Source: Bdellovibrio bacteriovorus (GTDB taxonomy: Bacteria; Bdellovibrionota; Bdellovibrionia; Bdellovibrionales; Bdellovibrionaceae). Taken from it: a DNA stretch of 64,000 bases. The notes under the pieces were generated by a model, which was not told the origin of the DNA, searched no databases, and saw only the letters and a list, made by a program, of their open reading frames with translations. Positions 14,857 through 23,842 of this stretch are shown one piece after another (positions within the stretch are counted from its first letter, which is position 1; each line of letters begins with the position of its first letter). Position numbers and translations under genes: made by a program. The stretch is from NCBI RefSeq assembly GCF_001592745.1, contig NZ_LUKD01000001.1:1061384-1125383 (forward strand), written 5' to 3'.

Positions 14857-16599
14857 ATGGAGACAGACTTTTTACCGCCGCACTTAAGAAAATACGTCGT
14901 TGAACAACACTACGAAAAGTACACCCCCGTAGATCAAGCGGTTTGGAGATATATTCTTCGTCAGTTGAAGGCCTTTCTTTCAAAGCATGCGCATGAATGT
15001 TACGTTGAAGGTTTAGAAAAAACCGGCATCGACATCGAAAAAATTCCGCGCATCGAAGACGTCAGCGCAAAATTGCAAGAATTTGGCTGGAGAGCCCTTC
15101 CCGTCAGTGGGTTTATTCCACCGGCGGCGTTTATGGAGCTTCAATCTTTGGGCGTCCTTCCGATCGCTTCAGATATGCGCACTCTGGATCATCTGCTTTA
15201 CACGCCGGCTCCTGATATCGTTCACGAAGCCGCGGGACATGCACCGATTTTGATTCACCCTGAATTTTCAGAATATCTTCGTCAGTATGCTCAGGTCGCA
15301 AAAAAGGCGATCATCAGCAAAGAAGATCTTGATCTGTATGAAGCCATTCGCGATCTTTCTGACATCAAAGAAAATCCGGCATCAACGCCAGAACAAATCA
15401 AGGCCGCAGAAACACATCTAGAGATCGTCAGCAAAAACATGTCGCATGTTTCAGAAGCTTCTGAACTATCACGCATGAATTGGTGGACGGCCGAGTATGG
15501 CTTAATTGGCACTTTGGACAATCCAAAAATTTTTGGTGCGGGCTTACTTTCAAGCGTCGGCGAATCGAAATGGTGCTTGAGCCAAAAAGTGAAGAAGATT
15601 CCGTTGACCGTTGATTGTATCAAACAAACTTACGATATCACGGAACCCCAGCCCCAACTTTTTGTGACACCGGACTTTAAAACACTCAGTAAAGTTTTAG
15701 ACGACATGGCCGACCAAATGGCCTTCCGATTGGGTGGCCTTGCCGGATTGAAAAAGGCGATCGAAGCTCATTCGGTTAACACCGCAGAGCTCAATTCAGG
15801 CATCCAGATTTCTGGTCAGATCGTTGAAGCGATCACGGATAACAACGGTCAGCTGGCTTACTTACGCTTGAGCGGCCCGACACAGCTTTGCTACATGGAC
15901 CAAGAACTTTCCGGTCACGACAAGAAATACCATGCGCATGGTTTTGGAACTCCTGTTGGCTTTTTGAAAGCTCATCCTAACAAGTGCCCTTCTACATTTA
16001 CAGATGCGGAATGGGCCGAGCTTCAAGTGGAATCTGGAAAAACCGCGCGCCTAGAATTTACTTCGGGCGTAGTGGTTACTGGTGTCGTGCAATATCGCCT
16101 TATTAAAAATAGCAAAACCATCACTTTGACGCTGGAAAATGCGAAAGCCGAGCTCAATGGCCGCATCTTATTTGCACCTGAATGGGGCACTTACGACATG
16201 GCTATTGGCTCTTCAGTGACCTCGGTCTTTGGAGGCCCTGCGGATCGCGAAGCTTACGGCGAAACCGTCGACTTCATCGCGAAACGCGTTCCGGTTCCAA
16301 GTTATTCCGAACAAGAGCTTTCAAGACACCGCAACTATGGCGCCGTCAGAAAACTGCGTGAAGAAAAAGTGCAGGGCTCAAAATTGACTGAAGAATTATC
16401 GGAAATTTTACAATCTCACCGCAGTCTTTTTGCGGAGGATTGGCTTTTGTTATTAGAAGCTTTAGAAATTCTTCAAGCGCGCGATCCCCAATCTTCTTTG
16501 AAAAAGCAAATTGAAGAAGACTTGGCGAAGCTCGCGAAAAAGGATGAAAAAACCCAAGGTTTGATCCAAGACGGTCTGACTTTGGCAGGAGCTCTTTAA
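14857..16599 (+). CDS. Aromatic amino acid hydroxylase (phenylalanine 4-monooxygenase type)
   Basis: 580 aa. The catalytic domain (about 40-300) has the non-haem iron ligands H123 and H128 in HEAAGHAP and E213 in WWTAEYGLIG, so a working pterin-dependent hydroxylase making Tyr from Phe is likely. FIPPAAFMELQSLGVLPIASDMRTLDHLLYTPAPD precedes the site as in bacterial PhhA. The protein is about twice the length of classical PhhA: roughly 280 C-terminal residues (about 300-580) are an extension of unknown role, shared with a longer family subgroup. It lies between hldD and the TrmJ-like gene, with TAATG overlap to the latter. HPPD at 19411 would use the Tyr-derived keto acid, giving a partial Phe degradation route. 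Confidence 0.88.
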   Translation: METDFLPPHLRKYVVEQHYEKYTPVDQAVWRYILRQLKAFLSKHAHECYVEGLEKTGIDIEKIPRIEDVSAKLQEFGWRALPVSGFIPPAAFMELQSLGVLPIASDMRTLDHLLYTPAPDIVHEAAGHAPILIHPEFSEYLRQYAQVAKKAIISKEDLDLYEAIRDLSDIKENPASTPEQIKAAETHLEIVSKNMSHVSEASELSRMNWWTAEYGLIGTLDNPKIFGAGLLSSVGESKWCLSQKVKKIPLTVDCIKQTYDITEPQPQLFVTPDFKTLSKVLDDMADQMAFRLGGLAGLKKAIEAHSVNTAELNSGIQISGQIVEAITDNNGQLAYLRLSGPTQLCYMDQELSGHDKKYHAHGFGTPVGFLKAHPNKCPSTFTDAEWAELQVESGKTARLEFTSGVVVTGVVQYRLIKNSKTITLTLENAKAELNGRILFAPEWGTYDMAIGSSVTSVFGGPADREAYGETVDFIAKRVPVPSYSEQELSRHRNYGAVRKLREEKVQGSKLTEELSEILQSHRSLFAEDWLLLLEALEILQARDPQSSLKKQIEEDLAKLAKKDEKTQGLIQDGLTLAGAL

Positions 16600-17396
16600 T
16601 GAATTTGAAACGTCCCTTTGAAGTGCGCATTGTTCTAGTGCGCACCATCTATGAAAGAAACATCGGTTCCACGTCGCGCGCGATGAGCAATATGGGTTTT
16701 GATAAACTTGTACTAGTCGCACCTGCTTGTGAAATTACTTATGAAGCTCAGCAGGCGGCAGCCACCGGGCAAACGGGTCTGCAAAACAGAACGACTTATG
16801 CTTCTTGGGACGAGTTTTTTGCAAAAGAACCTGAAAGCATTAAAATCTGCTTCACGGCCCGCGACGGAAAAGGACGCCAAGTCCGTGATATCGACGAGGT
16901 CCTCACAGATATCGCGGATCATGCTCCTCAATTTCAGGTTCAAAGCGATGAACCTTACGTCATTCACTTGATCTTTGGCCCTGAAGACTGGGGTCTGGCC
17001 GCTGAAGACCTAGAACATGCAAACTTCTGTGCCTGCTTACCTACATTCGGAGAAAACTGGAGTCTGAACCTAGCCCAAGCCACTCTTTTAGGGATGTTCT
17101 CTTTAAGAAAAATGTGGGGCGGACAACGCACAAAACTTGATGGCGGAAAAAGCCGTCGCGCTCCTCAAGGAATTGAGGGCATCAATCCGGAAGAAACTTT
17201 GCACACATGGTTGCAAGAGATGGGTTTTGATTTAACTCGTCAGCGCAAAATCAACGTGTTCACGGTTCTTCGCCGTATGCTTTTACAAAACACGCCGACG
17301 AAGAAAGAACTTGTCGTGCTTGAAACCGTCCTGCAACAAAGCATTCGCAAGCTTCGTGAATGGAAAGAATATCAAAAAAGAGACGGCAAAGCCTAA
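16599..17396 (+). CDS. TrmJ-like tRNA/rRNA 2'-O-methyltransferase (SpoU family)
   Basis: 265 aa. The SPOUT trefoil-knot methyltransferase motifs are in order: VLVRTIYERNIGSTSRAMSNMGF (motif 1), IHLIFGPEDWGLAAEDL (motif 2) and LPTFGENWSLNLAQATLL (motif 3). TrmJ methylates the ribose of nucleotide 32 in tRNA. The C-terminal tail (about 185-265) is helical and charged, as in TrmJ. Starts inside the stop of the hydroxylase (TAATG), so it is translationally coupled. Another SpoU-family rRNA target cannot be excluded. Confidence 0.85.
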   Translation: MNLKRPFEVRIVLVRTIYERNIGSTSRAMSNMGFDKLVLVAPACEITYEAQQAAATGQTGLQNRTTYASWDEFFAKEPESIKICFTARDGKGRQVRDIDEVLTDIADHAPQFQVQSDEPYVIHLIFGPEDWGLAAEDLEHANFCACLPTFGENWSLNLAQATLLGMFSLRKMWGGQRTKLDGGKSRRAPQGIEGINPEETLHTWLQEMGFDLTRQRKINVFTVLRRMLLQNTPTKKELVVLETVLQQSIRKLREWKEYQKRDGKA

Positions 17397-17800
17397 GACG
17401 TTATCAAGTCGTCTTGAAGACGATCTTGCTGCTCACGAATAACACGAAGCTGTTGGTCTAACTTCGTCAAAGCTGTCGTCATACTTTGGCCCAAGTCGGT
17501 AAGTTCGTTAATTCTGGCAATGGTGTCAGAATCTTCGGCTCCCACTAAGCGAAGGCTTTCAAGTTTTGCGGAATTAAGATCAATTTCTTTGGAAACGGTT
17601 TCCATTTTTTGATTCAGCTTTTTACGGTCCTCGACCAAAGCTTTCGTCATTTCATGAATCTGTTCTGAAGTCAGAACTTCCAGTTTTCCAGTTTTAAAGG
17701 AATCGTCAGATGGAGTCTCTTCACCTTGGAAGGCTTCCCAGAAAAGAGACCATTCATTTTTGAGGGCTTTTACGATCGACCTACTACTGTCATCACCCAT
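17393..17800 (-). CDS. Coiled-coil protein, unknown function
   Basis: 135 aa, not recognised. No signal peptide. Residues 40-130 are rich in Lys, Glu, Gln and Leu with heptad spacing, predicting a long coiled coil; the N-terminal 35 residues are acidic with aromatics (WSLFWEAFQGEE). Its 3' end overlaps the convergent TrmJ-like gene by 4 bp. It lies 42 bp after the PspC-like gene on the same strand and is probably the last gene of the hppD operon. Confidence 0.65.
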   Translation of the reverse strand: MGDDSSRSIVKALKNEWSLFWEAFQGEETPSDDSFKTGKLEVLTSEQIHEMTKALVEDRKKLNQKMETVSKEIDLNSAKLESLRLVGAEDSDTIARINELTDLGQSMTTALTKLDQQLRVIREQQDRLQDDLITS

Positions 17801-17842
17801 ATATAATTAAATACTCCTGCGCTCGAAAGCGACTTACCGGGT

Positions 17843-18217
17843 TCAGGCTTTCGGAATAAGAAAGTAACAAAGCCCGTAACCCAAGATCGCCACACCAAAA
17901 GTCACAAGGGCCATGACCACGAAACCCGTTCGGACCAGCCCGACTTCGATGCGGTATCTCTGGGCTATTCTAGCACAGACGCCTAGAAGCTTGCCATCCA
18001 GGGCATGGTCTAGCTTATCGACGCGGGGCAAACAGACCGCCAAAATCAAATAAAGGAGGATTCCGGTACCAAACCACAATATCGCGATAAGCCAAATGAC
18101 GCGCACTATCCAAGTTTCAATACCTAAGGCCGTACCTAGACCTTTGCAAACACCCGCCAAAGCACCATCACTGGCGCGAACCCAACGGTAGTTTTGAGTC
18201 GCTGAATTTACTGTCAT
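17843..18217 (-). CDS. PspC-domain membrane protein with two tandem PspC modules
   Basis: 124 aa. The first PspC module (about 10-65) reads RWVRASDGALAGVCKGLGTALGIETWIVRVIWLIAILWFGTGILLYLILAVCLPR, and a second (about 70-124) reads LDGKLLGVCARIAQRYRIEVGLVRTGFVVMALVTFG-ILGYGLCYFLIP. Each has the GVC helix and a hydrophobic membrane segment. PspC proteins are inner-membrane stress sensors of the phage-shock response; no PspA or PspB is seen here. Its start overlaps the ribD stop by 4 bp (ATGA). Confidence 0.88.
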   Translation of the reverse strand: MTVNSATQNYRWVRASDGALAGVCKGLGTALGIETWIVRVIWLIAILWFGTGILLYLILAVCLPRVDKLDHALDGKLLGVCARIAQRYRIEVGLVRTGFVVMALVTFGVAILGYGLCYFLIPKA

Positions 18218-19401
18218 GACAAAGTCCCCGTAATCATAAAGTCGTTTCCAAAAGTCAGGTAACGAGGGTTTTTAATATGAATTTTATTTTTCATTTCGGA
18301 AATCCGCACAGTCTCGGTCCAAGAGCGTGCTCCACCAGATCCCATGATGATGGGCGCCTGGAACATATAAAGACGGTTTACTAAACCCGAGCTAATGAAC
18401 GAACTTGCTGTCATCGCTCCACCCTCGACCATCACCGATCTTAAACCTTTTGTATAAAGCTGAGCCAACAGAGCTTCAAGATCCAGATCCCCTCCGACAT
18501 TCGTTTTCACGTAAACGATTTGCGGAGCCTTCTTTAACTTCGACAATGTCTTATCCACGCGTTCTTTTGCTTCTTCAGCCACACACCAAAAAATATTCTC
18601 TGGAGCGTGAACCTCAGAAAGCTTTAATTCATCGAAGCGGTAAAGCAGTTCACCTTCACCATCGATCACGACGACCTTGTTGTTCTTTTTGATCTCGGGA
18701 TGACGAATATTCAACGAAGGATTGTCAAAGTCGATCGTGCCTTTACCTACGACAATGGCGTCGTAACAAGCACGCAGATAGTGAACATACTCGCGCGATT
18801 GGGGCCCGGTGATCCACTGACTTTCACCGGACTTTAAAGCCACTTGACCGTCAATACTGGAAGCCATCTTCAAAACCACAAAAACTTTTTTCTTGCGGAA
18901 ATTCCAAAGAAAAGCTTCGCACACTTCTTCCAGTAGCGTTTTGATTTCTTGGTCTTCATCAGAGTTTTTAGAGGAAAAAACCTCGGCTTCAATACCGGCG
19001 TTTTTTAAAATGTCAGCGCCTTGACCCGCCACCAAAGGATTCGGATCGATCAAACCGAACGTCACTTTTTTTAAAGGAAGCTTCGCCATCATCTTTGCGC
19101 AAGAAGGAGTTTTACCTTCATGAGCACAAGGCTCTAAGGTTACAAAGACATGAGCCCCTTTTAGAATTTCCGGAGATAGATCTTTCAGAGCATTCACTTC
19201 AGCATGAGGGCCGCCGTAAAATTCATGATGCCCGCAGGAAATAAATCCTCCATCAGCATCTAAAACGACGGCGCCCACTAAGGGATTGGGACTGACACGC
19301 GTCGCCCCTTTGTAAGCTTCACTGATGGCCAGTCTCATGGCCTGTTCGGGTGAAAGCTTGGTTCCCTTTGCGGGAATAGAAAGGGGCTTAATAAGTTCCA
19401 T
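18214..19401 (-). CDS. ribD: Bifunctional pyrimidine deaminase/reductase RibD
   Basis: 395 aa; converts diaminohydroxy-ribosylaminopyrimidinone phosphate to the ribitylaminouracil phosphate in two steps of riboflavin synthesis. The N-terminal deaminase (about 15-160) has the zinc site HAEVNAL and PCAHEGKTPSC. The C-terminal reductase (about 175-395) has MASSIDGQVALKSGESQWITG and VEGGAMTASSFISSG. The length is slightly above the usual 360-370 aa. It is 9 bp after hppD and overlaps pspC, so it is part of this operon rather than a rib operon; no FMN riboswitch space exists directly upstream. Confidence 0.95.
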   Translation of the reverse strand: MELIKPLSIPAKGTKLSPEQAMRLAISEAYKGATRVSPNPLVGAVVLDADGGFISCGHHEFYGGPHAEVNALKDLSPEILKGAHVFVTLEPCAHEGKTPSCAKMMAKLPLKKVTFGLIDPNPLVAGQGADILKNAGIEAEVFSSKNSDEDQEIKTLLEEVCEAFLWNFRKKKVFVVLKMASSIDGQVALKSGESQWITGPQSREYVHYLRACYDAIVVGKGTIDFDNPSLNIRHPEIKKNNKVVVIDGEGELLYRFDELKLSEVHAPENIFWCVAEEAKERVDKTLSKLKKAPQIVYVKTNVGGDLDLEALLAQLYTKGLRSVMVEGGAMTASSFISSGLVNRLYMFQAPIIMGSGGARSWTETVRISEMKNKIHIKNPRYLTFGNDFMITGTLS

Positions 19402-19410
19402 AGATCCTGA

Positions 19411-20466
19411 CTATGTTAAATATCCACGTTCGCGTTGATCACGCTCGATAGCATCGAACAACGCTTGGAAGTTGCCATCACCGAAACCATCATGACCTTT
19501 ACGTTCAATCACTTCATAGAAGATCGGACCGAAAGTGTTTTTCGTGAAGATTTGTAGCAAGTAGCCTTTTTCATCTCCGTCCACCAAGATCGCATTCTTT
19601 TCAAGGCGATTCAAATCCTCGGTCACGTTCGGAACGCGCGCGGGAAGCATCTCATAGTAAGAGTGCGGAGGTGGAGTTAAGAATTGGATTTCACTGTTTT
19701 TCAAGTTTTCCAAAGTTTGAACAATGTCAGTCGTCAACAAAGCCACGTGCTGAATGCCAGAACCCTTGTATTCATCCAGGTACTCCTGGATTTGAGATTT
19801 GGACTCTGTAGGCTCATTGATAGGGACTGAGAATTTTCCGCATGGAGAACGCATTACTTTTGAAAGCAAACCCGTCTTCGCACCACGGATGTCGAAGTAA
19901 CGAGCTTCACGGAAAGCCAAAACTTTCGTGTAGAAGTCACACCATTTGTCCATTTCACCTTTAGGAACATTGTTGGTGAAATGATCAATCACAGTGAAAC
20001 CCACGCCCGCCGGAAACTTATCTTCCGGTTTTACTTGGAAAATTTCGTTGTAAAGTTTGTTCTGGTTTTTCTCGTCGATGAAATAGATCAACGAATCACC
20101 AATGCCATAAATAGCTGGGAATGGTGTCGCGCCCTTTTGGTGATCATTGCCCTCGTAAGGACGGCCCCCGCGTGCAACTGCGGTCTTGAAAGCGTGTTCT
20201 GCATCTTGAACGCGGAAACCTGTCGCGCAGATCGAAGGGCCGTGCATTTTTGCAAAGTCTGTTGCGAAAGTTTGCGGTTCACAGTTCAAAATATAGTTGA
20301 TGTCGCCCTGGCGGAATAAGCGGATGTTTTTGCCATGAACTTGTCCCACTTCTTTAAACGCATAACGTTTGAAGATAGTTTCGAAATAGTGAGCGTCGGG
20401 ACCTGAATACTCAATAAAATCCACGCCGTTAAGGCCGATGGGATTTTGCTCTGTAATTTGAGCCAT
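19411..20466 (-). CDS. hppD: 4-hydroxyphenylpyruvate dioxygenase
   Basis: 351 aa; a Fe(II) enzyme turning 4-hydroxyphenylpyruvate into homogentisate in Tyr/Phe degradation. Iron ligands are seen in VIDHFTNNVPKGEM (first His), GIQHVALLT (second His) and FGPIFYEVIERKGHDGFGDGNFQALFDAIE (Glu). Also typical is NPIGLNGVDFIEYSGPD at the N-terminus. AGGAGGAAGC precedes the ATG. It is the first gene of a minus-strand operon with ribD and pspC. No homogentisate dioxygenase or aminotransferase gene is in this window, so the remainder of the route is elsewhere or homogentisate has another fate. Confidence 0.95.
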   Translation of the reverse strand: MAQITEQNPIGLNGVDFIEYSGPDAHYFETIFKRYAFKEVGQVHGKNIRLFRQGDINYILNCEPQTFATDFAKMHGPSICATGFRVQDAEHAFKTAVARGGRPYEGNDHQKGATPFPAIYGIGDSLIYFIDEKNQNKLYNEIFQVKPEDKFPAGVGFTVIDHFTNNVPKGEMDKWCDFYTKVLAFREARYFDIRGAKTGLLSKVMRSPCGKFSVPINEPTESKSQIQEYLDEYKGSGIQHVALLTTDIVQTLENLKNSEIQFLTPPPHSYYEMLPARVPNVTEDLNRLEKNAILVDGDEKGYLLQIFTKNTFGPIFYEVIERKGHDGFGDGNFQALFDAIERDQRERGYLT

Positions 20467-20655
20467 TGCTTCCTCCTAAAAAACCGACAGTAGCCCTATT
20501 TAACACTGATTTCAAGCAAGAAGAAACTAAGGAATATCAATCACTTAAGTCTTACACCCTGACTGTCAGCAAGTCGTCCCCAGAGTGCCTCATGTATTTC
20601 GCCGACAGCCCAGGGATTTGATCGCCAAATCCACCTGGACACGCAGAATAGATTC

Positions 20656-21792
20656 ATGACTAAACATATTCTATTTTCTTTATTTTTAGTATTCACCAGT
20701 GCCAACGCCAGCGCCGTCGATAGCGTGACTTTCACGATTCATCACTTCTATCAATCGCCTCGCGCTTTAGGAATGGGAGATGCCTTCACCGCAGTCAACA
20801 ATGATTACTCTGCACTTTATTACAACCCAGCCGCTCTGGCCCGTCGAACGGAAAACACGTGGAACTTAGGAATCTTAAGCGCGCAAGGGTCTCCATCCAC
20901 GCTGGATTTTTACAACGACCTTAATGACATTCAAAGCTCCAGTGAAACAGAAACTGAAAAACAAGACGCCCTGATTGATCTCATACAGGAAAATTACGGG
21001 AACACTTACACCGCGCGAATTCAACTTTTTGAAATCATCTACGCCAAACCCCAATGGGCCTTTGGATTTATTCCGGCCGATCTGACTTTTGAAGCAGGTC
21101 TGCATCAACAGATTGGCCCCGCCGTGAATACGACGGTCTATGGAGATTCCAGCTTGGCCATGGGCTACGGACAAATGGCTTCGGAAAACCTTTCCTGGGG
21201 TGTGACGGCGAAATTTGTGAATCGCGTTTTTCTAAGTCGTTCTCTGAGTGCTACTGAACTTGCCGCCAATGAGAACTACATCTCGCGTGAAGATCTATCG
21301 GAGGGTTACACAATCGACGCCGATGTTGGGGTTTTATGGACTCAAAACTGGTCCGAGCAAATATATAATTTTGCCTTCGTCGCAAGGAACATTTTTAATT
21401 TTGGTTTTGATAACAGCTTTGGTCTTATCAACAAGGACAGTGATAAAAATCCGGAACCGCTTTATCGCGTTTTTGACATCGGCTCTGCGTGGGAGTTCCC
21501 CGCAAGTTTCGGAACTTCGGGACGAGTCGCTTTAGATTTTCGCGATCTGAATCACCCCAATTTCAATTGGAAAAAAGGATCGCACTTAGGGGTTGAAGTA
21601 GATTGGACGCCTTCAACCTGGATTAAAAATCAATTCCGTTTAGGATTGAGCGAAACCTATTGGACCGCCGGATATTCTTTAGCACTTCCCTACTTTGCGT
21701 TGGATCTTGTCTCTTACGCAGAGAACGTGGGGACATTGGAAACACCGGATGACAGTCGCATCTATCTGGTGAAACTCAACGTGCCCTTTTAA
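20656..21792 (+). CDS. Outer-membrane beta-barrel protein, TraF/PorV-like
   Basis: 378 aa. A signal peptide (about 1-20, LFLVFTSANASA) precedes a beta-rich chain. The segment YQSPRALGMGDAFTAVNNDYSALYYNPAALA is the hallmark of the FadL/PorV/TraF-type barrel superfamily (RALGMGGAF-A-ADD--A-YYNPAGLA). It ends in alternating aromatics with the final residues LVKLNVPF, suiting outer-membrane insertion. Function unknown; relatives transport hydrophobic molecules or sit in secretion systems. Convergent overlap of 4 bp with the following lipoprotein gene. Confidence 0.75.
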   Translation: MTKHILFSLFLVFTSANASAVDSVTFTIHHFYQSPRALGMGDAFTAVNNDYSALYYNPAALARRTENTWNLGILSAQGSPSTLDFYNDLNDIQSSSETETEKQDALIDLIQENYGNTYTARIQLFEIIYAKPQWAFGFIPADLTFEAGLHQQIGPAVNTTVYGDSSLAMGYGQMASENLSWGVTAKFVNRVFLSRSLSATELAANENYISREDLSEGYTIDADVGVLWTQNWSEQIYNFAFVARNIFNFGFDNSFGLINKDSDKNPEPLYRVFDIGSAWEFPASFGTSGRVALDFRDLNHPNFNWKKGSHLGVEVDWTPSTWIKNQFRLGLSETYWTAGYSLALPYFALDLVSYAENVGTLETPDDSRIYLVKLNVPF

Positions 21793-22484
21793 TTCGAATT
21801 ATTTTTCCACTTATCTAAAATTTTTCGCCCTGTTTGTTCCAGATCGCCTTGCCCCTCAGCGACCGCATTCTGATGTTGCTCACACAGTTTTTTATTCGGC
21901 ACATTCCCCGAACGACAGGCTCTGTTATAGACGTTCACTACGGCTGTCCCAATCTGTTGGATCGCGGATACAATATTCGCACTGCCCGAATTTTCCATCG
22001 TCGTGATCGCGGCCCGAATATCTGCCGCCGTCGGAGGAGTTTGCGCATCCCAAGTCAATCCCCCCAGCTCAGCAATGGTTGTCGCCGCTAAAGCCAAGGA
22101 GCCGAACAATCGCAAGCTTTTTTGTTCCGACTTCTGACAGGCAATATCTGTTTTAAGAGCAAAGGCGCGGTTCAAATTCGGGGTGCCTTGACTTGCAAAG
22201 GCTAAGTACCCTAACAGTCCGGGTGTCCCATCGCCACTGTCCTCTAACTGACGAAACGAACGACGAAAACGGTCACCGGTGCCAAAACCCTCGGTCACAA
22301 AACCAGCAGCACATTTCAAAACGTGCGCATCCGCTCGGTCGACAGACTCGATGTCGGCAATACAGCCTTGAGCTTGTTCTGGAGTTGCATTGTCCAGACA
22401 AAGTTGTGCGTCTCCGATACGATCGGATACGGTTTCACTGCACGCGATAAAAAGAAAACAAGATAGAAGAAGGAGCGCCTTCAT
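21789..22484 (-). CDS. Lipoprotein, unknown function
   Basis: 231 aa from the ATG preceded by GAGG with a 5-nt spacer. The signal peptide ends in a lipobox (LFIAC, Cys about residue 15). The mature part has many cysteines (around 10), for example LCLDNATPEQAQGCIADIE, LKCAAGFV, DIACQKSEQ and NRACRSGNVPNKKLCEQH, suggesting several disulfides in the periplasm. Not recognised as a known family. It overlaps the convergent barrel gene by 4 bp. Confidence 0.7.
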   Translation of the reverse strand: MKALLLLSCFLFIACSETVSDRIGDAQLCLDNATPEQAQGCIADIESVDRADAHVLKCAAGFVTEGFGTGDRFRRSFRQLEDSGDGTPGLLGYLAFASQGTPNLNRAFALKTDIACQKSEQKSLRLFGSLALAATTIAELGGLTWDAQTPPTAADIRAAITTMENSGSANIVSAIQQIGTAVVNVYNRACRSGNVPNKKLCEQHQNAVAEGQGDLEQTGRKILDKWKNNSN

Positions 22485-22556
22485 AAACACCTCGATCTTT
22501 ATATTTTGAAAGACGATGTTGTTGCTGGCACTGTGTTTGTCAGCAGACGGCGGAAT

Positions 22557-23813
22557 CTAATTTTCTAGACGCTTGTAAAAATCCAAGACTTTCGGATCCA
22601 CAATAATAGAGCGCGGATTCCAGCCGATAAGATGCAGTCCTTCTGAGGAACGCAATCGACTTAAAGCCACGTAAGCATGACCGGGCTCCCACAGTGAACT
22701 TAAGTCACACCACAAGTCATCCAACGTCGCTCCCTGACTTTTGTGAATTGTCGTGGCGTAAGCCAGCGTTAAGGGGAATTGCACCACTTGCGCCATGATA
22801 TTTCCTTCAGCATCCTGAATAGCGAAGGAAGTTTTTTCGACTTGAACCTCACGACCCCCGTCTTTTTTAACCATCACAGTGTCAGCCGTAATATCGGTGA
22901 CCACACCGCGAGTCCCGTTCACCCAGCGCTTTTGCGGATCGTTCTGCAAAAACATCACGCGACAACCGAGTTTAAGAACCAGCTTTAAAGGCACGGGAGC
23001 TGACTTCTGAAGAATTTCGATATGCTTTTCGGTTCCAAAGTAAATGGAATCAATCGTGATCTCTTCTTCATCGAGCTCGCGTAATTTCTTCTGATTGAAA
23101 CTATCCGCCGCAATTTTTCGAGGAAAAAGCCTCGTTCCCGGATGATCTTCATCGTGCTCTTGCAAATGCTCGTTCAAGAAATCCCGCACGCGTTCTGTCG
23201 TCAGCCCATGACGAACATCACTTAAGATATCTAGAAATAAATTATCACTGACACGTTGATTGTGAGACAGCTTGACGTTTTGAAAGCCGCTTTGGTGCCA
23301 GACGGCGTTCATAAAACACCAATCTCTTTGCCCTGTTTGGGTAACGGGTGGTAACTGCGCAAAATCTCCGACAGAAATAATGCGCATGCCTCCCCAAGGA
23401 AGTTTTGACTCGCGCGCCCTTTGCGAAAGAGCTTCGGCAATCATTAAAGCTTGTCCGGGAATCATGGAAATTTCATCGATGATCACGCCTTCGACCTTAC
23501 GAAGACGAGCCATTAATTTTGTATCTTTAGAAGCCCGAGCATAGGTGGCGTCGGGTCCGCCTTCCATAATTCCTAGTCCAAAGAAGCTGTGAAAGGTTCG
23601 TCCGCCCAAAAGAACAGCCGCGGCCCCAGTGCTTGCCAAAATCGGCATGGACTTGGGATCGAGCTCTTTCATGAAGTGACGAATAAGAAAACTTTTGCCG
23701 CTGCCGGCTCCGCCTGTAAGAAAAACATTTTCGCCGGAACGAAGAAGTTCCAGAGCGCCAGATTGTTCAGGAGAAAGGTCGACAGGAGTTTTTGACATGA
23801 ATGGAACGATCAT
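22557..23813 (-). CDS. PIF1-like/RecD-like superfamily 1 DNA helicase
   Basis: 418 aa. Walker A GGAGSGKS (about 35-42), Walker B VEGVIIDEISMI, motif III VGDFAQLPPV, and the UvrD C-terminal-2 domain ending LTLAYATTIHKSQGATLDDLWCDL then VALSRLRSSEGLHL. These are the marks of AAA-type PIF1-like 5'-3' helicases that unwind stalled forks or DNA-RNA hybrids. It is shorter than full RecD or RecD2. Two starts are possible: the ATG at 23813, or the ATG at 23798 (MSKTPVDLSPEQ); neither has a clear ribosome-binding site. Confidence 0.88.
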   Translation of the reverse strand: MIVPFMSKTPVDLSPEQSGALELLRSGENVFLTGGAGSGKSFLIRHFMKELDPKSMPILASTGAAAVLLGGRTFHSFFGLGIMEGGPDATYARASKDTKLMARLRKVEGVIIDEISMIPGQALMIAEALSQRARESKLPWGGMRIISVGDFAQLPPVTQTGQRDWCFMNAVWHQSGFQNVKLSHNQRVSDNLFLDILSDVRHGLTTERVRDFLNEHLQEHDEDHPGTRLFPRKIAADSFNQKKLRELDEEEITIDSIYFGTEKHIEILQKSAPVPLKLVLKLGCRVMFLQNDPQKRWVNGTRGVVTDITADTVMVKKDGGREVQVEKTSFAIQDAEGNIMAQVVQFPLTLAYATTIHKSQGATLDDLWCDLSSLWEPGHAYVALSRLRSSEGLHLIGWNPRSIIVDPKVLDFYKRLEN

Positions 23814-23842
23814 GCCACAGACACGATCGTTCCTTCAATAGC

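Noticed and set aside
18214-20655. FMN riboswitch for ribD
   Set aside because: ribD begins 9 bp after hppD with no room for an aptamer, and the hppD upstream region shows no RFN-type conserved blocks.
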